The position numbers were made by a program, and so were the translations under genes. Source: Korobacter sp963703075 (GTDB lineage Bacteria > Acidobacteriota > Terriglobia > Terriglobales > Acidobacteriaceae). From it: a stretch of 64,000 bases of DNA. Location of the stretch: the NCBI GenBank assembly GCA_963703075.1, contig OY969786.1, forward strand, positions 620,001 through 684,000, read 5' to 3'. The stretch's first letter is position 1, and every line of letters starts with the position of its first letter. The notes beneath the pieces were generated by a model that saw only the letters and a list, made by a program, of their open reading frames with translations, ran no database searches and was not told the DNA's origin. Of the stretch, positions 51,135 through 60,005 are shown piece by piece.

Positions 51135-51425
51135 TTAGTGAACGGGACCAACCATGCGCGGATCGAGTTTGATTTCGCCAAAAGTGTTCTCGTAGTTCTG
51201 CACATTCTGCTGCAGCAGCGTGAGCAGCGCTTTCGATTGTTGCGGGCTTAAATAAATGCCCTGGAAATTGCGAACCTCAACTTCGGTTTCGCTGGATTGG
51301 TGCAGGGTCCCGAACACCAGGAAAAAATCCCAAACATTCACGCGGACTTGCACACTGTTGGAGTAGCTCTCACGATACTCAGGGGTGGTCAATATCTGGA
51401 TCTTCGGTTCCGTGGGGAACGCCAT
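51135..51425 (-). CDS. DUF3467-family protein
   Basis: The 96-residue small cytoplasmic protein matches DUF3467: YSNSVQVRVNVWDFFLVFG in the first half, VRNFQGIYLSPQQSKALLTLL in the second. Its function is unknown; the SPQ-AK helix pattern is the family hallmark. ATG 51425 begins the conserved part. It has its own terminator and precedes the glycosyltransferase gene on the same strand. Confidence 0.8.
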   Translation of the reverse strand: MAFPTEPKIQILTTPEYRESYSNSVQVRVNVWDFFLVFGTLHQSSETEVEVRNFQGIYLSPQQSKALLTLLQQNVQNYENTFGEIKLDPRMVGPVH

Positions 51426-51530
51426 AGGAGTCGAACCTCGCCTCATGCGAATCGTTCGCAAAATAACTGGACTTCGGATGCAAGGAGTGTATCAAACGCG
51501 GCGATCCGGTGGCCCCGGAATGCTCGGCCA

Positions 51531-52160
51531 TCACTTTTCGATGCGTTGAAACGTGCCGTCCGTGGCATCCACCGCGACCCGCAGCTTGCTGTCGTCGCCG
51601 CTCGATCCGTAGGCCACGTGCCAGGTCAACTTGTTTTTCGTATGGTCCCAATCGAGCGTGTAGAAGATTGGAATTTTCGCATCCTTCTTCGTCAGCTTTT
51701 CGCCGCCATGCTTTTGCGCGACTTCAAGCGCCTTGTCGCTGTCGACTTTCAGGAAGCCCATGTCGAATACTTGCGTCGAAGTATTCGTGAGACTGTAAGA
51801 ATCCTCGCTCCCGTGCGAGATGCCTTGTTCCACCTCGGGCGCCACGATCCCCGTCCATTGGAAAGACTGCATGGAGCGTCGCGCGGCTGAGCCGAAGGCG
51901 GCGCGCCAGATTCCCGCTTTGCCTTCGGTCACCGGGGCGTCCGGCGTATATTGGGACTCGAGGCGGAAGGGTTTCGCATCCGGCGCCCAATTGTGCGCGG
52001 CGATATAAAGTTTCTGGAACGCCTCGCGTCCGGTCTCGTACTCCGCGGTTTTCGGCGCCGGCTTCGCCGCTGGTTCCGTGGCGGTCGAGTTGCCGGCTGG
52101 TTTTGAATCGCAAGCCGCAAGCGCGGCCACAAAGAGCAATATCAGGCTGAGTCGTTTCAT
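51531..52160 (-). CDS. Predicted lipoprotein, unknown function
   Basis: The 209-residue protein has a lipoprotein signal (LSLILLFVAALAAC, lipid-bearing Cys near residue 17) and a Pro/Ala-rich spacer to about 38. A globular domain follows with two halves, the first containing WAPDAKPFRLESQY and the second a PepSY-like ending (LDWDHTKNKLTWHVAYGSSGD, VAVDATDGTFQRIEK). I cannot name a family. ATG 52160 is used; there is no strong ribosome site. It is divergent from the DinB-like gene. Confidence 0.75.
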   Translation of the reverse strand: MKRLSLILLFVAALAACDSKPAGNSTATEPAAKPAPKTAEYETGREAFQKLYIAAHNWAPDAKPFRLESQYTPDAPVTEGKAGIWRAAFGSAARRSMQSFQWTGIVAPEVEQGISHGSEDSYSLTNTSTQVFDMGFLKVDSDKALEVAQKHGGEKLTKKDAKIPIFYTLDWDHTKNKLTWHVAYGSSGDDSKLRVAVDATDGTFQRIEK

Positions 52161-52219
52161 AGGTCGTTCACGCGACGAGCAATGCACTCGCGATAATACA
52201 TGGATGCAAAGGAGTAGGC

Positions 52220-52732
52220 ATGGGGTCGTATCTGGATCAGCTTTCGGAAGTCCTTGAGTCCGCCACGTCGGGCATGAGCGATCAAGCCCTGACCCGCGCC
52301 CCCGAAGGAAAATGGTGCGCTGCCGAAGTCCTCGAGCATCTGCGACTGACCTACACCGGCACCGCGAAAATGCTGGAAAAGAATCGTGACCAGGCAGTCA
52401 TCGATCCCGCTCCCATCGACGACCGGGCGCGCGCCGCTCGTCACCTCATCTTCGAGCAGGGCGGCTTTTTTGAAGGCCTGCAAGCGCCACCGTTTGCCAC
52501 GCCTAAAACGCCTCCGGACCCGCAGGTGAGAGCGCGGGTCCAGCAAGACCTACGCCGACTCGCAGAGGCTTTGGACGAAGCGGAACAACGCCGCGGCAAA
52601 GACGCAATCCTGGGAAACCATTTTGCGCTGGGACCGTTGAACGCCGAACAATGGCGGCACTTCCACTATGTGCACGGCTGCCACCACGCCAAACAGCTCG
52701 AATCGCTGGAAAAATGGACGGCAAATTCCTGA
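52220..52732 (+). CDS. DinB-like four-helix-bundle protein
   Basis: The 170-residue cytoplasmic protein has the DinB/YfiT-type layout: the first helix pair ends in WCAAEVLEHLRLTYTG (metal-ligand His) and the last helix in HYVHGCHHAKQLESL (two His in line). These three His could bind a divalent metal, as in thiol transferases such as bacillithiol transferases. The substrate is unknown. AAGGAG is placed seven bases before ATG 52220. Its stop is 10 bp from the convergent acetyltransferase gene's stop. Confidence 0.8.
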   Translation: MGSYLDQLSEVLESATSGMSDQALTRAPEGKWCAAEVLEHLRLTYTGTAKMLEKNRDQAVIDPAPIDDRARAARHLIFEQGGFFEGLQAPPFATPKTPPDPQVRARVQQDLRRLAEALDEAEQRRGKDAILGNHFALGPLNAEQWRHFHYVHGCHHAKQLESLEKWTANS

Positions 52733-52742
52733 GCTGATCCCT

Positions 52743-53366
52743 CTAGCCCCGATAGCGTTCCAATCGCGCGTCGATGCCCGCCCGAACCGCCTCCCACTCC
52801 GTCCTCAGAATGCTGTAGATGGCCGAATCGCGCAGGCCGTCGTCGCGCGTAATTTGATGGGCGCGCAACACTCCTTCCAAAACTGCGCCGACCCGTTCCA
52901 GCGAGGTTCGCGAGCGCAGGTTGCGGGTGTCGGTGTGAAACTCAACCCGCACACATCCAAGTTCTGCAAAGGCGTAGTCGAGCACCAGCAATTTCGCTTC
53001 GAGATTTGCGCCGGTGCGCCATGCCTCGGGTGCATACCACGAGCCGACAGTTCCATGCCGATGCCGGCGATTAAGTTCCTTCACCCGCGTGCACCCCACA
53101 ATGTTTCCGCTGCTGTTCTGCCGCACCGCGAAGGGCACAGCCGCTCCTCGCTCCCAGTCGCGCACCTGGCTTTCCACGTAGCTTTGCATGCCCGCATCGG
53201 TGACTCCGCGACTGGTGGTGAACTCCCAGACGGAAGGCTCGCGGCCGGCGGCGGCGAGTTCAGGGATGTGCGAGGAATTCAAAAGTTCGAGGGAAACAAG
53301 TTTTCCGGCAAGGGTGGTCGCGGGGAGGGGGATGGGCCATGTTGCCGGCTGAAGAGTTGCAATCAT
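52743..53366 (-). CDS. GNAT-family acetyltransferase (RimJ/RimL-like)
   Basis: The 207-residue N-acetyltransferase shows LVSLELLNSSHIPELAA at the start, GTVGSWYAPEAWRTGANLEAKLLVLDYAF (acetyl-CoA-binding pyrophosphate loop), and GCVRVEFHTDTRNLRSRTSLERVGAVLEG near the end, typical of the Acetyltransf_3 group that includes ribosomal-protein acetylases. ATG 53366 has AAAGGAG six bases upstream; the longer frame is rejected for that reason. The target is unknown. A 150-bp gap separates it from the upstream gene. Confidence 0.88.
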   Translation of the reverse strand: MIATLQPATWPIPLPATTLAGKLVSLELLNSSHIPELAAAGREPSVWEFTTSRGVTDAGMQSYVESQVRDWERGAAVPFAVRQNSSGNIVGCTRVKELNRRHRHGTVGSWYAPEAWRTGANLEAKLLVLDYAFAELGCVRVEFHTDTRNLRSRTSLERVGAVLEGVLRAHQITRDDGLRDSAIYSILRTEWEAVRAGIDARLERYRG

Positions 53367-53517
53367 GAGGTCTCCTTTCTGCGTGGTCGCAGAAGACCTC
53401 AGGCCTTCTATGCCGTCAGTTGTGGGTTTGTATGCCCTGGTGTCGCTTGGTCGCAGCCTCGGAAACGAGCGGAACCCTAGACACAATCGCGAATTATTTA
53501 GCAGTCTAACAGGCTGG

Positions 53518-54114
53518 CTATTCGTACGCCTTGTTCGCCCCGGCCTTGTGCGCCTGGTCCTGCATATCCGAAAGCTTGGCCTCTTCGTCGGCAATCTGCT
53601 TCTGCATCGTCGCCAGCTTGTCGTGATAGGAATTTTCTTTGTCGAGGAAGTCTTTCTGATCGCGCAGGCGATTGCCGGCATCGGCATAATAAGTCGTCGC
53701 GGAGATTTTTTCTTCTCGCTGCGTCAGGTCGTATTCACGCTTTAAATCGTTGATTCTCGCTCGCTGGGCATCGATTTTGCCCTTCCACTCTGCGTCGAGT
53801 TTTTCCTGGTCGGCGGCCGGATCTTTTGCCTTCGCTTTGTCCGCACTCAAATCGACGTTCTTTTGCGAATCATCCGGGGTCGATGGAGTGGTCGGTGACG
53901 CATCGGCAGAAGGCTCCGTCGGTTGCGCGGCGGGCGTGGCGTCGTCGGGAAAATCTTCGTTGGTCCACACTTTGTGCGACGGGGCGGCCTGGTCCTGGGC
54001 TTTCGACTTGCGCGCCACGTCGCCGACGCTCTGGTTGGACTGCGCATCCTGTTGCGCGGAAACACAAACCGTGGCTGCCAGCACCATCAACGCAAGGGGC
54101 ACAAACTGCTTCAT
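53518..54114 (-). CDS. Secreted coiled-coil protein, unknown function
   Basis: The 198-residue protein has a signal peptide (1-20, ending in VSA), then a low-complexity Pro/Thr/Ser/Asp-rich section (45-95). A coiled coil covers 105-190 (DAQRARINDLKREYDLTQRE, YHDKLATMQKQIADEEAKLS). Similar short secreted coiled-coil proteins are frequent in Acidobacteria, with no known function. GGAGGAAGG precedes ATG 54114. It lies downstream of the prepilin peptidase gene on the same strand. Confidence 0.78.
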   Translation of the reverse strand: MKQFVPLALMVLAATVCVSAQQDAQSNQSVGDVARKSKAQDQAAPSHKVWTNEDFPDDATPAAQPTEPSADASPTTPSTPDDSQKNVDLSADKAKAKDPAADQEKLDAEWKGKIDAQRARINDLKREYDLTQREEKISATTYYADAGNRLRDQKDFLDKENSYHDKLATMQKQIADEEAKLSDMQDQAHKAGANKAYE

Positions 54115-54240
54115 AAAGCCTTCCTCCTTGGAGGAACAACCCAAATTTGGCGTATCAATTGAGAGCTGGCGGTATTCTATCCCGTTTATTTTGCGATGCA
54201 ATGCGTCCCTGGGTACCTATGGGCATAGGTCCTTCGATTG

Positions 54241-55230
54241 TTACGGGATCCCCATGTACCAGTGCACCAGGTAGCGGCTGAAGAACACCCCGGCCAGGGC
54301 CATGGTACCGAGCGAGACGCCGAACGGCATGGGCAGGAAGCGGTAGGCAACGAAGGCTGCTTTCCGCGCCCTGCGTGGTCCCTGCTCGCCTCCCATGCTC
54401 TTGTTGTAGCGGCTGCGGCGCTTCCAATACACCACTGCGACGGTCGCCAATCCCAGGACCGATCCCAGCAGCGACGCAGTGAAAATCACGAACAGGGTGT
54501 TGGCGGCTCCGAGAAACGCTCCAACCATGGCCATCAGCTTGACGTCGCCAAAGCCCATTCCTTCATAGCCGCGCACCAGTTTCCAGAGCGCGCCCACTCC
54601 CCAAATGAAGCCACCACCCACGACGGCGCCCATCACCGAACTTAGGACGGAAACGATAACCAGACTGTGCGCAGGAGGAATGCGGACGGGCACGGATTCC
54701 AGAACAATTTCGGTAATCAAGTCGCGCATGGGTACGAAAACGCTGAACAGCAGTCCAATCAGAAGGCCCGGAAGCGTCATCTTGTCGGGGAGGAGCTGGG
54801 TCTCGGCGTCGGTGAAAATCAATCCCAATAGGAGAAACGAGAGCGTCGCATATTTCAAAAAACGAAGGAAAGGTGCGATCACGAGCAGCTGGAGCGTGGT
54901 GTCGTTGAAATAGAGAGTGCTTCCCACCCGCGGCCCGAATTCAAGGAAGCATGCGAGAAACAGCAGTCCGCAGATGAATTCCACGATCATGTAGCGCGGG
55001 GTGATGGGAGACTTGCAGTGACGGCACTTGCCCCCCAGCAGGATCCAGCTCAGCACGGGAATATTGTCGTAAGCCGCGATCGGCTTCTCGCAGGTGGGGC
55101 AGGCCGAGCGGGGCGAAACCACTGACATGCCGCGTGGCAGCCGATAAATGCAGACATTCAGGAAACTGCCGAAGACCAGGCCGAAAAGAAAGGCGAAGGT
55201 GGCGAAGAGAATGTCCACGAAAGGTGGCAC
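54241..55230 (-). CDS. pilD: Prepilin peptidase/methyltransferase PilD
   Basis: The 329-residue polytopic aspartyl protease cleaves pilin leaders and methylates the new N terminus. The N-terminal cytoplasmic loop has paired zinc cysteines (CPTCEKPIAAYDNIPVLSW, then CRHCKSPI). The first catalytic Asp is in FTDAETQLLPD, and the second is in GMGFGDVK. Eight or so helices and an unusually long spacer between the two aspartates (with an extra segment near 165-195) are seen. The start is GTG 55230, with another in-frame GTG at 55218. It is divergent from the TPR gene and about 6 kb past the pilus operon. Confidence 0.93.
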   Translation of the reverse strand: MPPFVDILFATFAFLFGLVFGSFLNVCIYRLPRGMSVVSPRSACPTCEKPIAAYDNIPVLSWILLGGKCRHCKSPITPRYMIVEFICGLLFLACFLEFGPRVGSTLYFNDTTLQLLVIAPFLRFLKYATLSFLLLGLIFTDAETQLLPDKMTLPGLLIGLLFSVFVPMRDLITEIVLESVPVRIPPAHSLVIVSVLSSVMGAVVGGGFIWGVGALWKLVRGYEGMGFGDVKLMAMVGAFLGAANTLFVIFTASLLGSVLGLATVAVVYWKRRSRYNKSMGGEQGPRRARKAAFVAYRFLPMPFGVSLGTMALAGVFFSRYLVHWYMGIP

Positions 55231-55312
55231 GTCCTATGAATAAAGTGACTGAAAGTGCCTCGATTATAAGGCACATACCGGACTTCGCATCTATAAGCGA
55301 TTTCACTAGAAT

Positions 55313-55825
55313 ATGAATGTGAAATACCGTTGGTTCATGCTCCTCGCAGCTTTCGTGGTTTCGGCGACGCTCTTCGCCCAGGATATTCCCCAGGGCCGTC
55401 CCGATCAGCCTCCGCGCTCCGATTCGGATATAGAGAGTTCAAGCAACGACACGAAGATCGACACCTCGGCCCCTGCCGACGATGTGAAGAAGCATCCCGA
55501 CAGCAACGTGGACGACGTCTTGGAATTTCATCCCTGGGACCCGCACAAGGCGCAGAAGGATCTCGAGGTCGGAGATTATTACTTTAAACGGGCGAACTAT
55601 TCTGCTGCTGCCAGCCGCTATCAAGAGGCGCTGATCTACAAGCCGAAGGATGCCGATGCGACCTTCAAGCTGGCGCAGGCCCTGGAAAAAATGAAGCACT
55701 TCGACGACGCGCGCGACAACTACCTGGCTTACCTGAAGATCATTCCCAAGGGCAAAGACGCTGATGAAGCGCGCAAGGCGCTGGAGCGTATGCCGAAGGA
55801 CAGCGGTACGACAGCCCAGCAATAG
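55313..55825 (+). CDS. Secreted TPR-repeat protein
   Basis: The 170-residue protein has a signal peptide (1-22, ending in LFAQ), an acidic disordered stretch to about 75, then two or three tetratricopeptide repeats at 80-160 (DLEVGDYYFKRANYSAAASR, DATFKLAQALEKMKHFDDAR). TPRs mediate protein contacts, and a periplasmic scaffold is likely. It is divergent from prepilin peptidase, so a link to pili is possible but unproven. It is followed by a strong terminator. Confidence 0.8.
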   Translation: MNVKYRWFMLLAAFVVSATLFAQDIPQGRPDQPPRSDSDIESSSNDTKIDTSAPADDVKKHPDSNVDDVLEFHPWDPHKAQKDLEVGDYYFKRANYSAAASRYQEALIYKPKDADATFKLAQALEKMKHFDDARDNYLAYLKIIPKGKDADEARKALERMPKDSGTTAQQ

Positions 55826-55840
55826 AAGTTTTTAAGCAGG

Positions 55841-55869
55841 AAAAGAGGCTGGCCATAGCCAGCCTCTTT
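55841..55869. terminator. Bidirectional terminator
   Basis: An 11-bp perfect stem (55843-55853 with 55858-55868) with a CATA loop is flanked by A-rich and T-rich ends. It lies between the TPR gene stop at 55825 and the convergent gene stop at 55887. Confidence 0.9.
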
Positions 55870-55886
55870 GCTTGAGACGGTAGTGA

Positions 55887-56330
55887 TCAGGCAGCGCGGT
55901 TTTGATCGCGCAATGCCTTGACCTGGTCATGGGTCGCTAACACACGATCATGTTGACGCCGGACAATCTGCTGGGTTGCCGTTGGTAGGGTGGCCTGCAG
56001 CGCTTCGCTATAGACCTTCTTGGCACGGTCTTCGCCCTGCTCCAGCCAATCGAGGATGGTCTGATCACCGCCGCCGAGCGCTGTTTTGATGTCGATCCAA
56101 GCGCGGTGCATTGAGCCTTCCATTGAGCCTTCCGATGGCTTCTTCGCGTCTGTTTGCAACTCCGGTTCGAGTTCACGGGCAAAGCTGGCGCGCTCGGCGC
56201 TTACACGCTGAGCCATGCTCTTCAAATCGGCGCTCTTGAAATGTTCGGCCGCTTCACGGAAGCCCTTCTCGCCGTCTTTCGCGGTGTCGATCACATTTTT
56301 CAACACGCTGTTTGCATTGTCCTTATCCAT
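55887..56330 (-). CDS. PA2169-family four-helix-bundle protein (DUF2383)
   Basis: The 147-residue helical protein resembles the DUF2383 group: NSVLKNVIDTAKDGEKGFREAAEHF, then the long ASFARELEPELQ helix, the HRAWIDIKTALGGGDQTILDWLEQGE segment and a final helix with QIVRRQHDRVLATHDQVKALR. Members are ferritin-like stress-linked proteins of unknown role. GGAGG lies five bases before ATG 56330. It is monocistronic, between two terminator-bounded genes. Confidence 0.85.
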   Translation of the reverse strand: MDKDNANSVLKNVIDTAKDGEKGFREAAEHFKSADLKSMAQRVSAERASFARELEPELQTDAKKPSEGSMEGSMHRAWIDIKTALGGGDQTILDWLEQGEDRAKKVYSEALQATLPTATQQIVRRQHDRVLATHDQVKALRDQNRAA

Positions 56331-56451
56331 GAGTCCTCCCAACTCATTCGGATGCTGGTGAAGGAACACGCAGAACTGCTGCTTTCAGGATTCGTGCAGC
56401 AAAATGCCTAATCCGAGCGGATTGGGCACCACTTAGGTACGCAGACGCAAT

Positions 56452-56985
56452 CTATTTCTTTTCTTTGACCTCGACGGCAGCGGAGGTGTTCTCCCACTCC
56501 AACTTGAGCTTGGCTGCATCGCTCCCGGCTTTGTCGAGTGAAATCGTGAACTGCTCGACCGGTGCGCTGGTTTTGCTGACCTGCATGTCAATCCTCGCCA
56601 GGTCCTGTGATTGGTCGTATTTCGTGCCCCACTGGCCGGTCTGCTTGTTAACGATCAACTTCCAGGAACTCGCGCCCGGCAGCGTGTAGAGGGTGTATTT
56701 CCCGGCAGGAACGGTGGTACCGCCGATCACCAGGTCGGCATCGGTGGTGAAAGAGGTGGCTTCATTGGCGCCCGTCCGCCAAACCTCTCCGTACGGAACC
56801 AGGCCGCCCATGATCTTGCGTCCTTTCGCTACCGGTCGGCTGTAGGCGATGGTGATGGTCTTCCCATCGGCAAAACTGAACGTGGCTGTGCCCGCAGGGC
56901 TGGGACGAGGCTTCTGGTCCCCCTGCGCGGAAGTGATCACGGAAAGCAACAACAAACATGAAAGCAAACTGCCGATGGTACGCAT
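56452..56985 (-). CDS. Secreted DUF2911-family protein
   Basis: The 177-residue protein has a signal peptide (1-22) and a DUF2911 domain: ITIAYSRPVAKGRKIMGGLVPYGEVWRTGANEATSF, then VPAGKYTLYTLPGASSWKLI. These motifs define the family, which is abundant in Acidobacteria and Bacteroidetes and of unknown function. GGAGG is 7 bases before ATG 56985. It is divergent from the small gene at 57014. Confidence 0.88.
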   Translation of the reverse strand: MRTIGSLLSCLLLLSVITSAQGDQKPRPSPAGTATFSFADGKTITIAYSRPVAKGRKIMGGLVPYGEVWRTGANEATSFTTDADLVIGGTTVPAGKYTLYTLPGASSWKLIVNKQTGQWGTKYDQSQDLARIDMQVSKTSAPVEQFTISLDKAGSDAAKLKLEWENTSAAVEVKEKK

Positions 56986-57013
56986 GTAGTTCCTCCAAAA
57001 GGTACGTCAATCG

Positions 57014-57331
57014 ATGGATTCGAGCCGCGTGACATTATCGTTCGCCGCCGACGATAAGTACAATCAAGCTATGACGGTCTTCGATGATCACCGGCAGGAC
57101 CTGGAAAAATTTGAATTCATGATGGGACCGTCGCGCGGACGGCTCGCGGTCACGCTTGATCTGCTGACCGATGCCATGGCGCTGGTCGGGCAGCACGGAG
57201 TCTATTGCCAGAGCGCGCGTCAACCCGGCAAGCCGGCAATGGACATCCAGGCCATCATGAAAAGCATGACGGACGCGAAAGAGTTGATTCAGTCGGTCAT
57301 GCAGGAACTGAAACCGCAGACAGAAATCTAG
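57014..57331 (+). CDS. Small hypothetical protein
   Basis: The 105-residue product is predicted cytoplasmic, with no signal or membrane segment. It is mostly helical (KYNQAMTVFDDHRQDLEKFEFMM at about 15-38 and a final helix IMKSMTDAKELIQSVMQEL). I do not recognise a family. A shorter start at 57071 is possible. It overlaps the convergent engB stop by 4 bp and lacks a clear ribosome site, so the call is moderate. Confidence 0.55.
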   Translation: MDSSRVTLSFAADDKYNQAMTVFDDHRQDLEKFEFMMGPSRGRLAVTLDLLTDAMALVGQHGVYCQSARQPGKPAMDIQAIMKSMTDAKELIQSVMQELKPQTEI

Positions 57332-57942
57332 CCGTGCGTTCCGTCCAGAGCGTCTGTCCCGGCAGCTTCGCGAATCTTTTTCCACAACTCGTCGTGGCCG
57401 GTAGTGCCCTTGGCCGAGAACGGCACAATCTCCTGCACCAACAGCTCTTCTTTCAGCTTTTGCAGATTGTTGCGCAGCTGGTTGTTGGAGACGCGGTCTA
57501 TCTTCGTCCCCACCACCACGTAAGGACGTTCCACATGGCGAAGCCAGTTGAGAAGCTCAAGATCTTTCTTCTGCGGGGGAATGCTGGCATCGATGATCGA
57601 AATGCACAGAGCCAGCGCAGCCCTTTCCTGCAAATATGGATCGATAAATTTCGGCCACTCTGCCAGCAGATCTTTCGGCACCCGCGCGTACCCGTAGCCC
57701 GGCAGGTCCGCAAAGATCCAGTCGGCACGCGGTTTTCCGGGACGACGGATCTCGAAGAAGTTGATGGTCTGGGTGCGTCCGGGGGTTGAGCTGGTCTTGG
57801 CGATCTTCGATCCAACCAGGGCGTTGATCAAACTCGATTTGCCAACGTTGGAACGGCCTAGAAAAGCGATCTCCGGCACGCCAGGGGCAGGGAACTGGCG
57901 CGCGTCGGCTGCCGATAGAAGAAATTTTGTCAGTACCCTCAC
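57328..57942 (-). CDS. engB: Ribosome biogenesis GTPase EngB (YihA/YsxC)
   Basis: The 204-residue circular GTPase is needed for large-subunit assembly. G1 is GRSNVGKS at 29-36, G3 is DLPGYG, G4 is GTKIDR and G5 is PFSAKG. The length is typical. GTG 57942 is chosen because it gives the family N terminus (VLTKFLLSAADARQFP); the upstream extension has no homology. It lies 50 bp downstream of the M20 gene on the same strand and may share its transcript. Confidence 0.95.
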   Translation of the reverse strand: MRVLTKFLLSAADARQFPAPGVPEIAFLGRSNVGKSSLINALVGSKIAKTSSTPGRTQTINFFEIRRPGKPRADWIFADLPGYGYARVPKDLLAEWPKFIDPYLQERAALALCISIIDASIPPQKKDLELLNWLRHVERPYVVVGTKIDRVSNNQLRNNLQKLKEELLVQEIVPFSAKGTTGHDELWKKIREAAGTDALDGTHG

Positions 57943-57992
57943 GTATGCAGTGTCCCGGTCGCTGGAGCAACTTGCAAGCGACAACACAGTTT

Positions 57993-59306
57993 CTAGCGAT
58001 TCTTTACAGAAAACAGGTCGAGCGCCGAGCTGACCTCGGTCAAGATCGCCGTTCGCATGGTCGGCTCGAGGTCCGGCGCCCACTTGGATGAATGCAACGA
58101 CGGTAAAGTTTCGCCGCTCCGTTGCGCTTCGTCCAACTTCTCCGGCTTCACGCCTCCCACGAACATCAGTACGCTCGGAATCCCCGCGCGGCCAAACTCG
58201 CTGAAATCTTCCGACACCATGCGGCGCTGGTCATTCACCACGTTTTTGCTGCCCAGGACCGGTTCCAGCACCTGCATCAATCGTTCGGCAAGATGAGGAT
58301 CGTTGTTGGTGAAGTAAAGCGGCTCGGAGACCTCGATTTTCGGTTCCTGCGTCGCCCCGGCCGCAGCGGCTTCGTCTTTCGTGATGCGCGCAATCGAGGC
58401 CAGCAGATGCTTCTGCACTTCCGGCTTGAACGAGCGCACCGTGAGCAAAAGCTGCACCTGGTCGGGAATGATGTTGTGCTTCGTTCCCCCGTGAATCGCT
58501 CCGACCGTGATCACCGCCGGATCCAGAGGATTGATCTCTCGCGCGACAATCGTCTGCAGGCTGAGCACCGTCCGCGCCGCGATCACGATGGGATCGATGG
58601 TGGTTTGCGGAGCCGCGCCATGGCCGCCTTTGCCGAAGATGGTGATGGTCACTGAGTTCGCGCCGGCCATGATCGGCCCTGGCGTAACCGAGACCTGGCC
58701 GGAGGGCATGAACGAATCATCGTGTACCGCGATGGCGTAATCCGGCCTGGGAAAGCGCGTCAGCAGTCCGTCTTTGATCATCGCCCTGGCCCCGGCGCCG
58801 ATCTCTTCTGCCGGTTGCCCGAGCATGATCAGCGTCCCGTGCCAATCGGCCTTGTCCTGGCTCAGCAACGTTGCCGTGCCCATCCAACTCGCCATGTGCA
58901 GGTCGTGACCACACGCGTGCATCACCGGAACGTCAATCCCATCGGCGTTCTTGGTGTGCACCTTGCTCGCGTAGGGAAGGCCGGTCTGTTCCTCCACCGG
59001 GAGCGCGTCCAGTTCCGTCCGAATCAGCACCACTGGCCCCTCGCCATTTTTCAGTACTCCGACAACGCCTGTACCGCCAACGTGCTCCGTAACCTCGAAG
59101 CCCAGTTTACGCAGACCGGCAGCCATCTTCGCGGCCGTGTTGGTTTCATGCAGCGAGAGTTCGGGAGATTGATGCAAGTCGATATACAACTCCCGTAGTT
59201 TCGGCAGTAGTTGGTCTACCTGGGCATTGAGTCCAGCAGGATTGGGCGCGGCCTGGGCAGCAATTGCAAGGGAAGTGAGTAGAAGTAGAGTCCGTGACAG
59301 CTTCAT
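57993..59306 (-). CDS. Exported M20-family amidohydrolase/peptidase
   Basis: The 437-residue metallo-hydrolase has a signal peptide (1-19, ending in AQA). The M20D features are present: the start LRELYIDLHQSPELSLHETNTA, metal ligands in HACGHDLHMA and QPAEEIGAGA, and the dimerisation domain insert (AGANSVTITIFGKGGHGAAP). These enzymes hydrolyse N-acyl amino acids, hippurate or indole-acetyl-amino acids; a signal peptide places it in the periplasm. Late HSSKWAPDLEPTM holds the last ligand. Upstream is a small membrane-anchored hypothetical gene on the same strand. Confidence 0.92.
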   Translation of the reverse strand: MKLSRTLLLLTSLAIAAQAAPNPAGLNAQVDQLLPKLRELYIDLHQSPELSLHETNTAAKMAAGLRKLGFEVTEHVGGTGVVGVLKNGEGPVVLIRTELDALPVEEQTGLPYASKVHTKNADGIDVPVMHACGHDLHMASWMGTATLLSQDKADWHGTLIMLGQPAEEIGAGARAMIKDGLLTRFPRPDYAIAVHDDSFMPSGQVSVTPGPIMAGANSVTITIFGKGGHGAAPQTTIDPIVIAARTVLSLQTIVAREINPLDPAVITVGAIHGGTKHNIIPDQVQLLLTVRSFKPEVQKHLLASIARITKDEAAAAGATQEPKIEVSEPLYFTNNDPHLAERLMQVLEPVLGSKNVVNDQRRMVSEDFSEFGRAGIPSVLMFVGGVKPEKLDEAQRSGETLPSLHSSKWAPDLEPTMRTAILTEVSSALDLFSVKNR

Positions 59307-59332
59307 GGAGAACCAGTGTAGACGATACAAGG

Positions 59333-59887
59333 TTAGGGCGCGGGTTCCAGTGCGGCCGGCAGGTTTTCGCAATGCTCGATACAGCGCCAGTCGTACATTG
59401 CGATCGATACTTCGTTCTGCGGTAAGCCCGGCGCAGCAGTTTCCGCCTTTTTCTGAGCGCCGCCTTTTCGCGACGATGGTTCAGGAGCGGGATCTTCGCG
59501 CGTGTCGACCAGGAGCAAGTAACGTTTCTCGGGCTGTGTAGCGCAGTTCAGATCCACGCTCGTGGTAGAAGCTGTGCCGCAGGGCAAGCTGGCGAACTCG
59601 ACGGGTAGAACAGTCGAGGTGTAACGACCAAACGTATCCGGGGTCACAAAGCCGAAAGCCACCGGTTGACTAGAACGTAAAGTCACGCGAAACTTCGAGG
59701 GAAGTTGACGGTAAGAAAATCCACGATAGCCGCTGGGCTTCAACTCGAAGTTTTCGCTGCCCAGGGTATGCCAGCCGAAGACCGGCGTCTTCGCTTTCGC
59801 TTCTCGTTGCCGCCAGATCGTAATGCCGCCCACGATCAGCACGGCAATCACCACCGACAGCAGGATGCGGTTCTGGTTTGTTTCCAT
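59333..59887 (-). CDS. Membrane-anchored hypothetical protein
   Basis: The 184-residue protein has one N-terminal transmembrane helix (ILLSVVIAVLIVGGITIW, 8-25), with the rest probably periplasmic. The domain contains several Cys (SLPCGTAS, LNCATQ, WRCIEHCENLP) that could pair as disulfides. No family is recognised. It starts near a 118-bp gap after the SH3 genes and is followed by the M20 gene 26 bp downstream, possibly in one transcript. Confidence 0.7.
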   Translation of the reverse strand: METNQNRILLSVVIAVLIVGGITIWRQREAKAKTPVFGWHTLGSENFELKPSGYRGFSYRQLPSKFRVTLRSSQPVAFGFVTPDTFGRYTSTVLPVEFASLPCGTASTTSVDLNCATQPEKRYLLLVDTREDPAPEPSSRKGGAQKKAETAAPGLPQNEVSIAMYDWRCIEHCENLPAALEPAP

Positions 59888-60005
59888 CCGCTCACGCTCC
59901 AGAACGAAACTTCACTCTATGCTCCAGGCGAAGCTAACGCAATCCGCGAAAGTACCTGTTTTGGCGGTTCTGTTGTATGGGATTGTTCCGACTACCGGTG
60001 TGAAC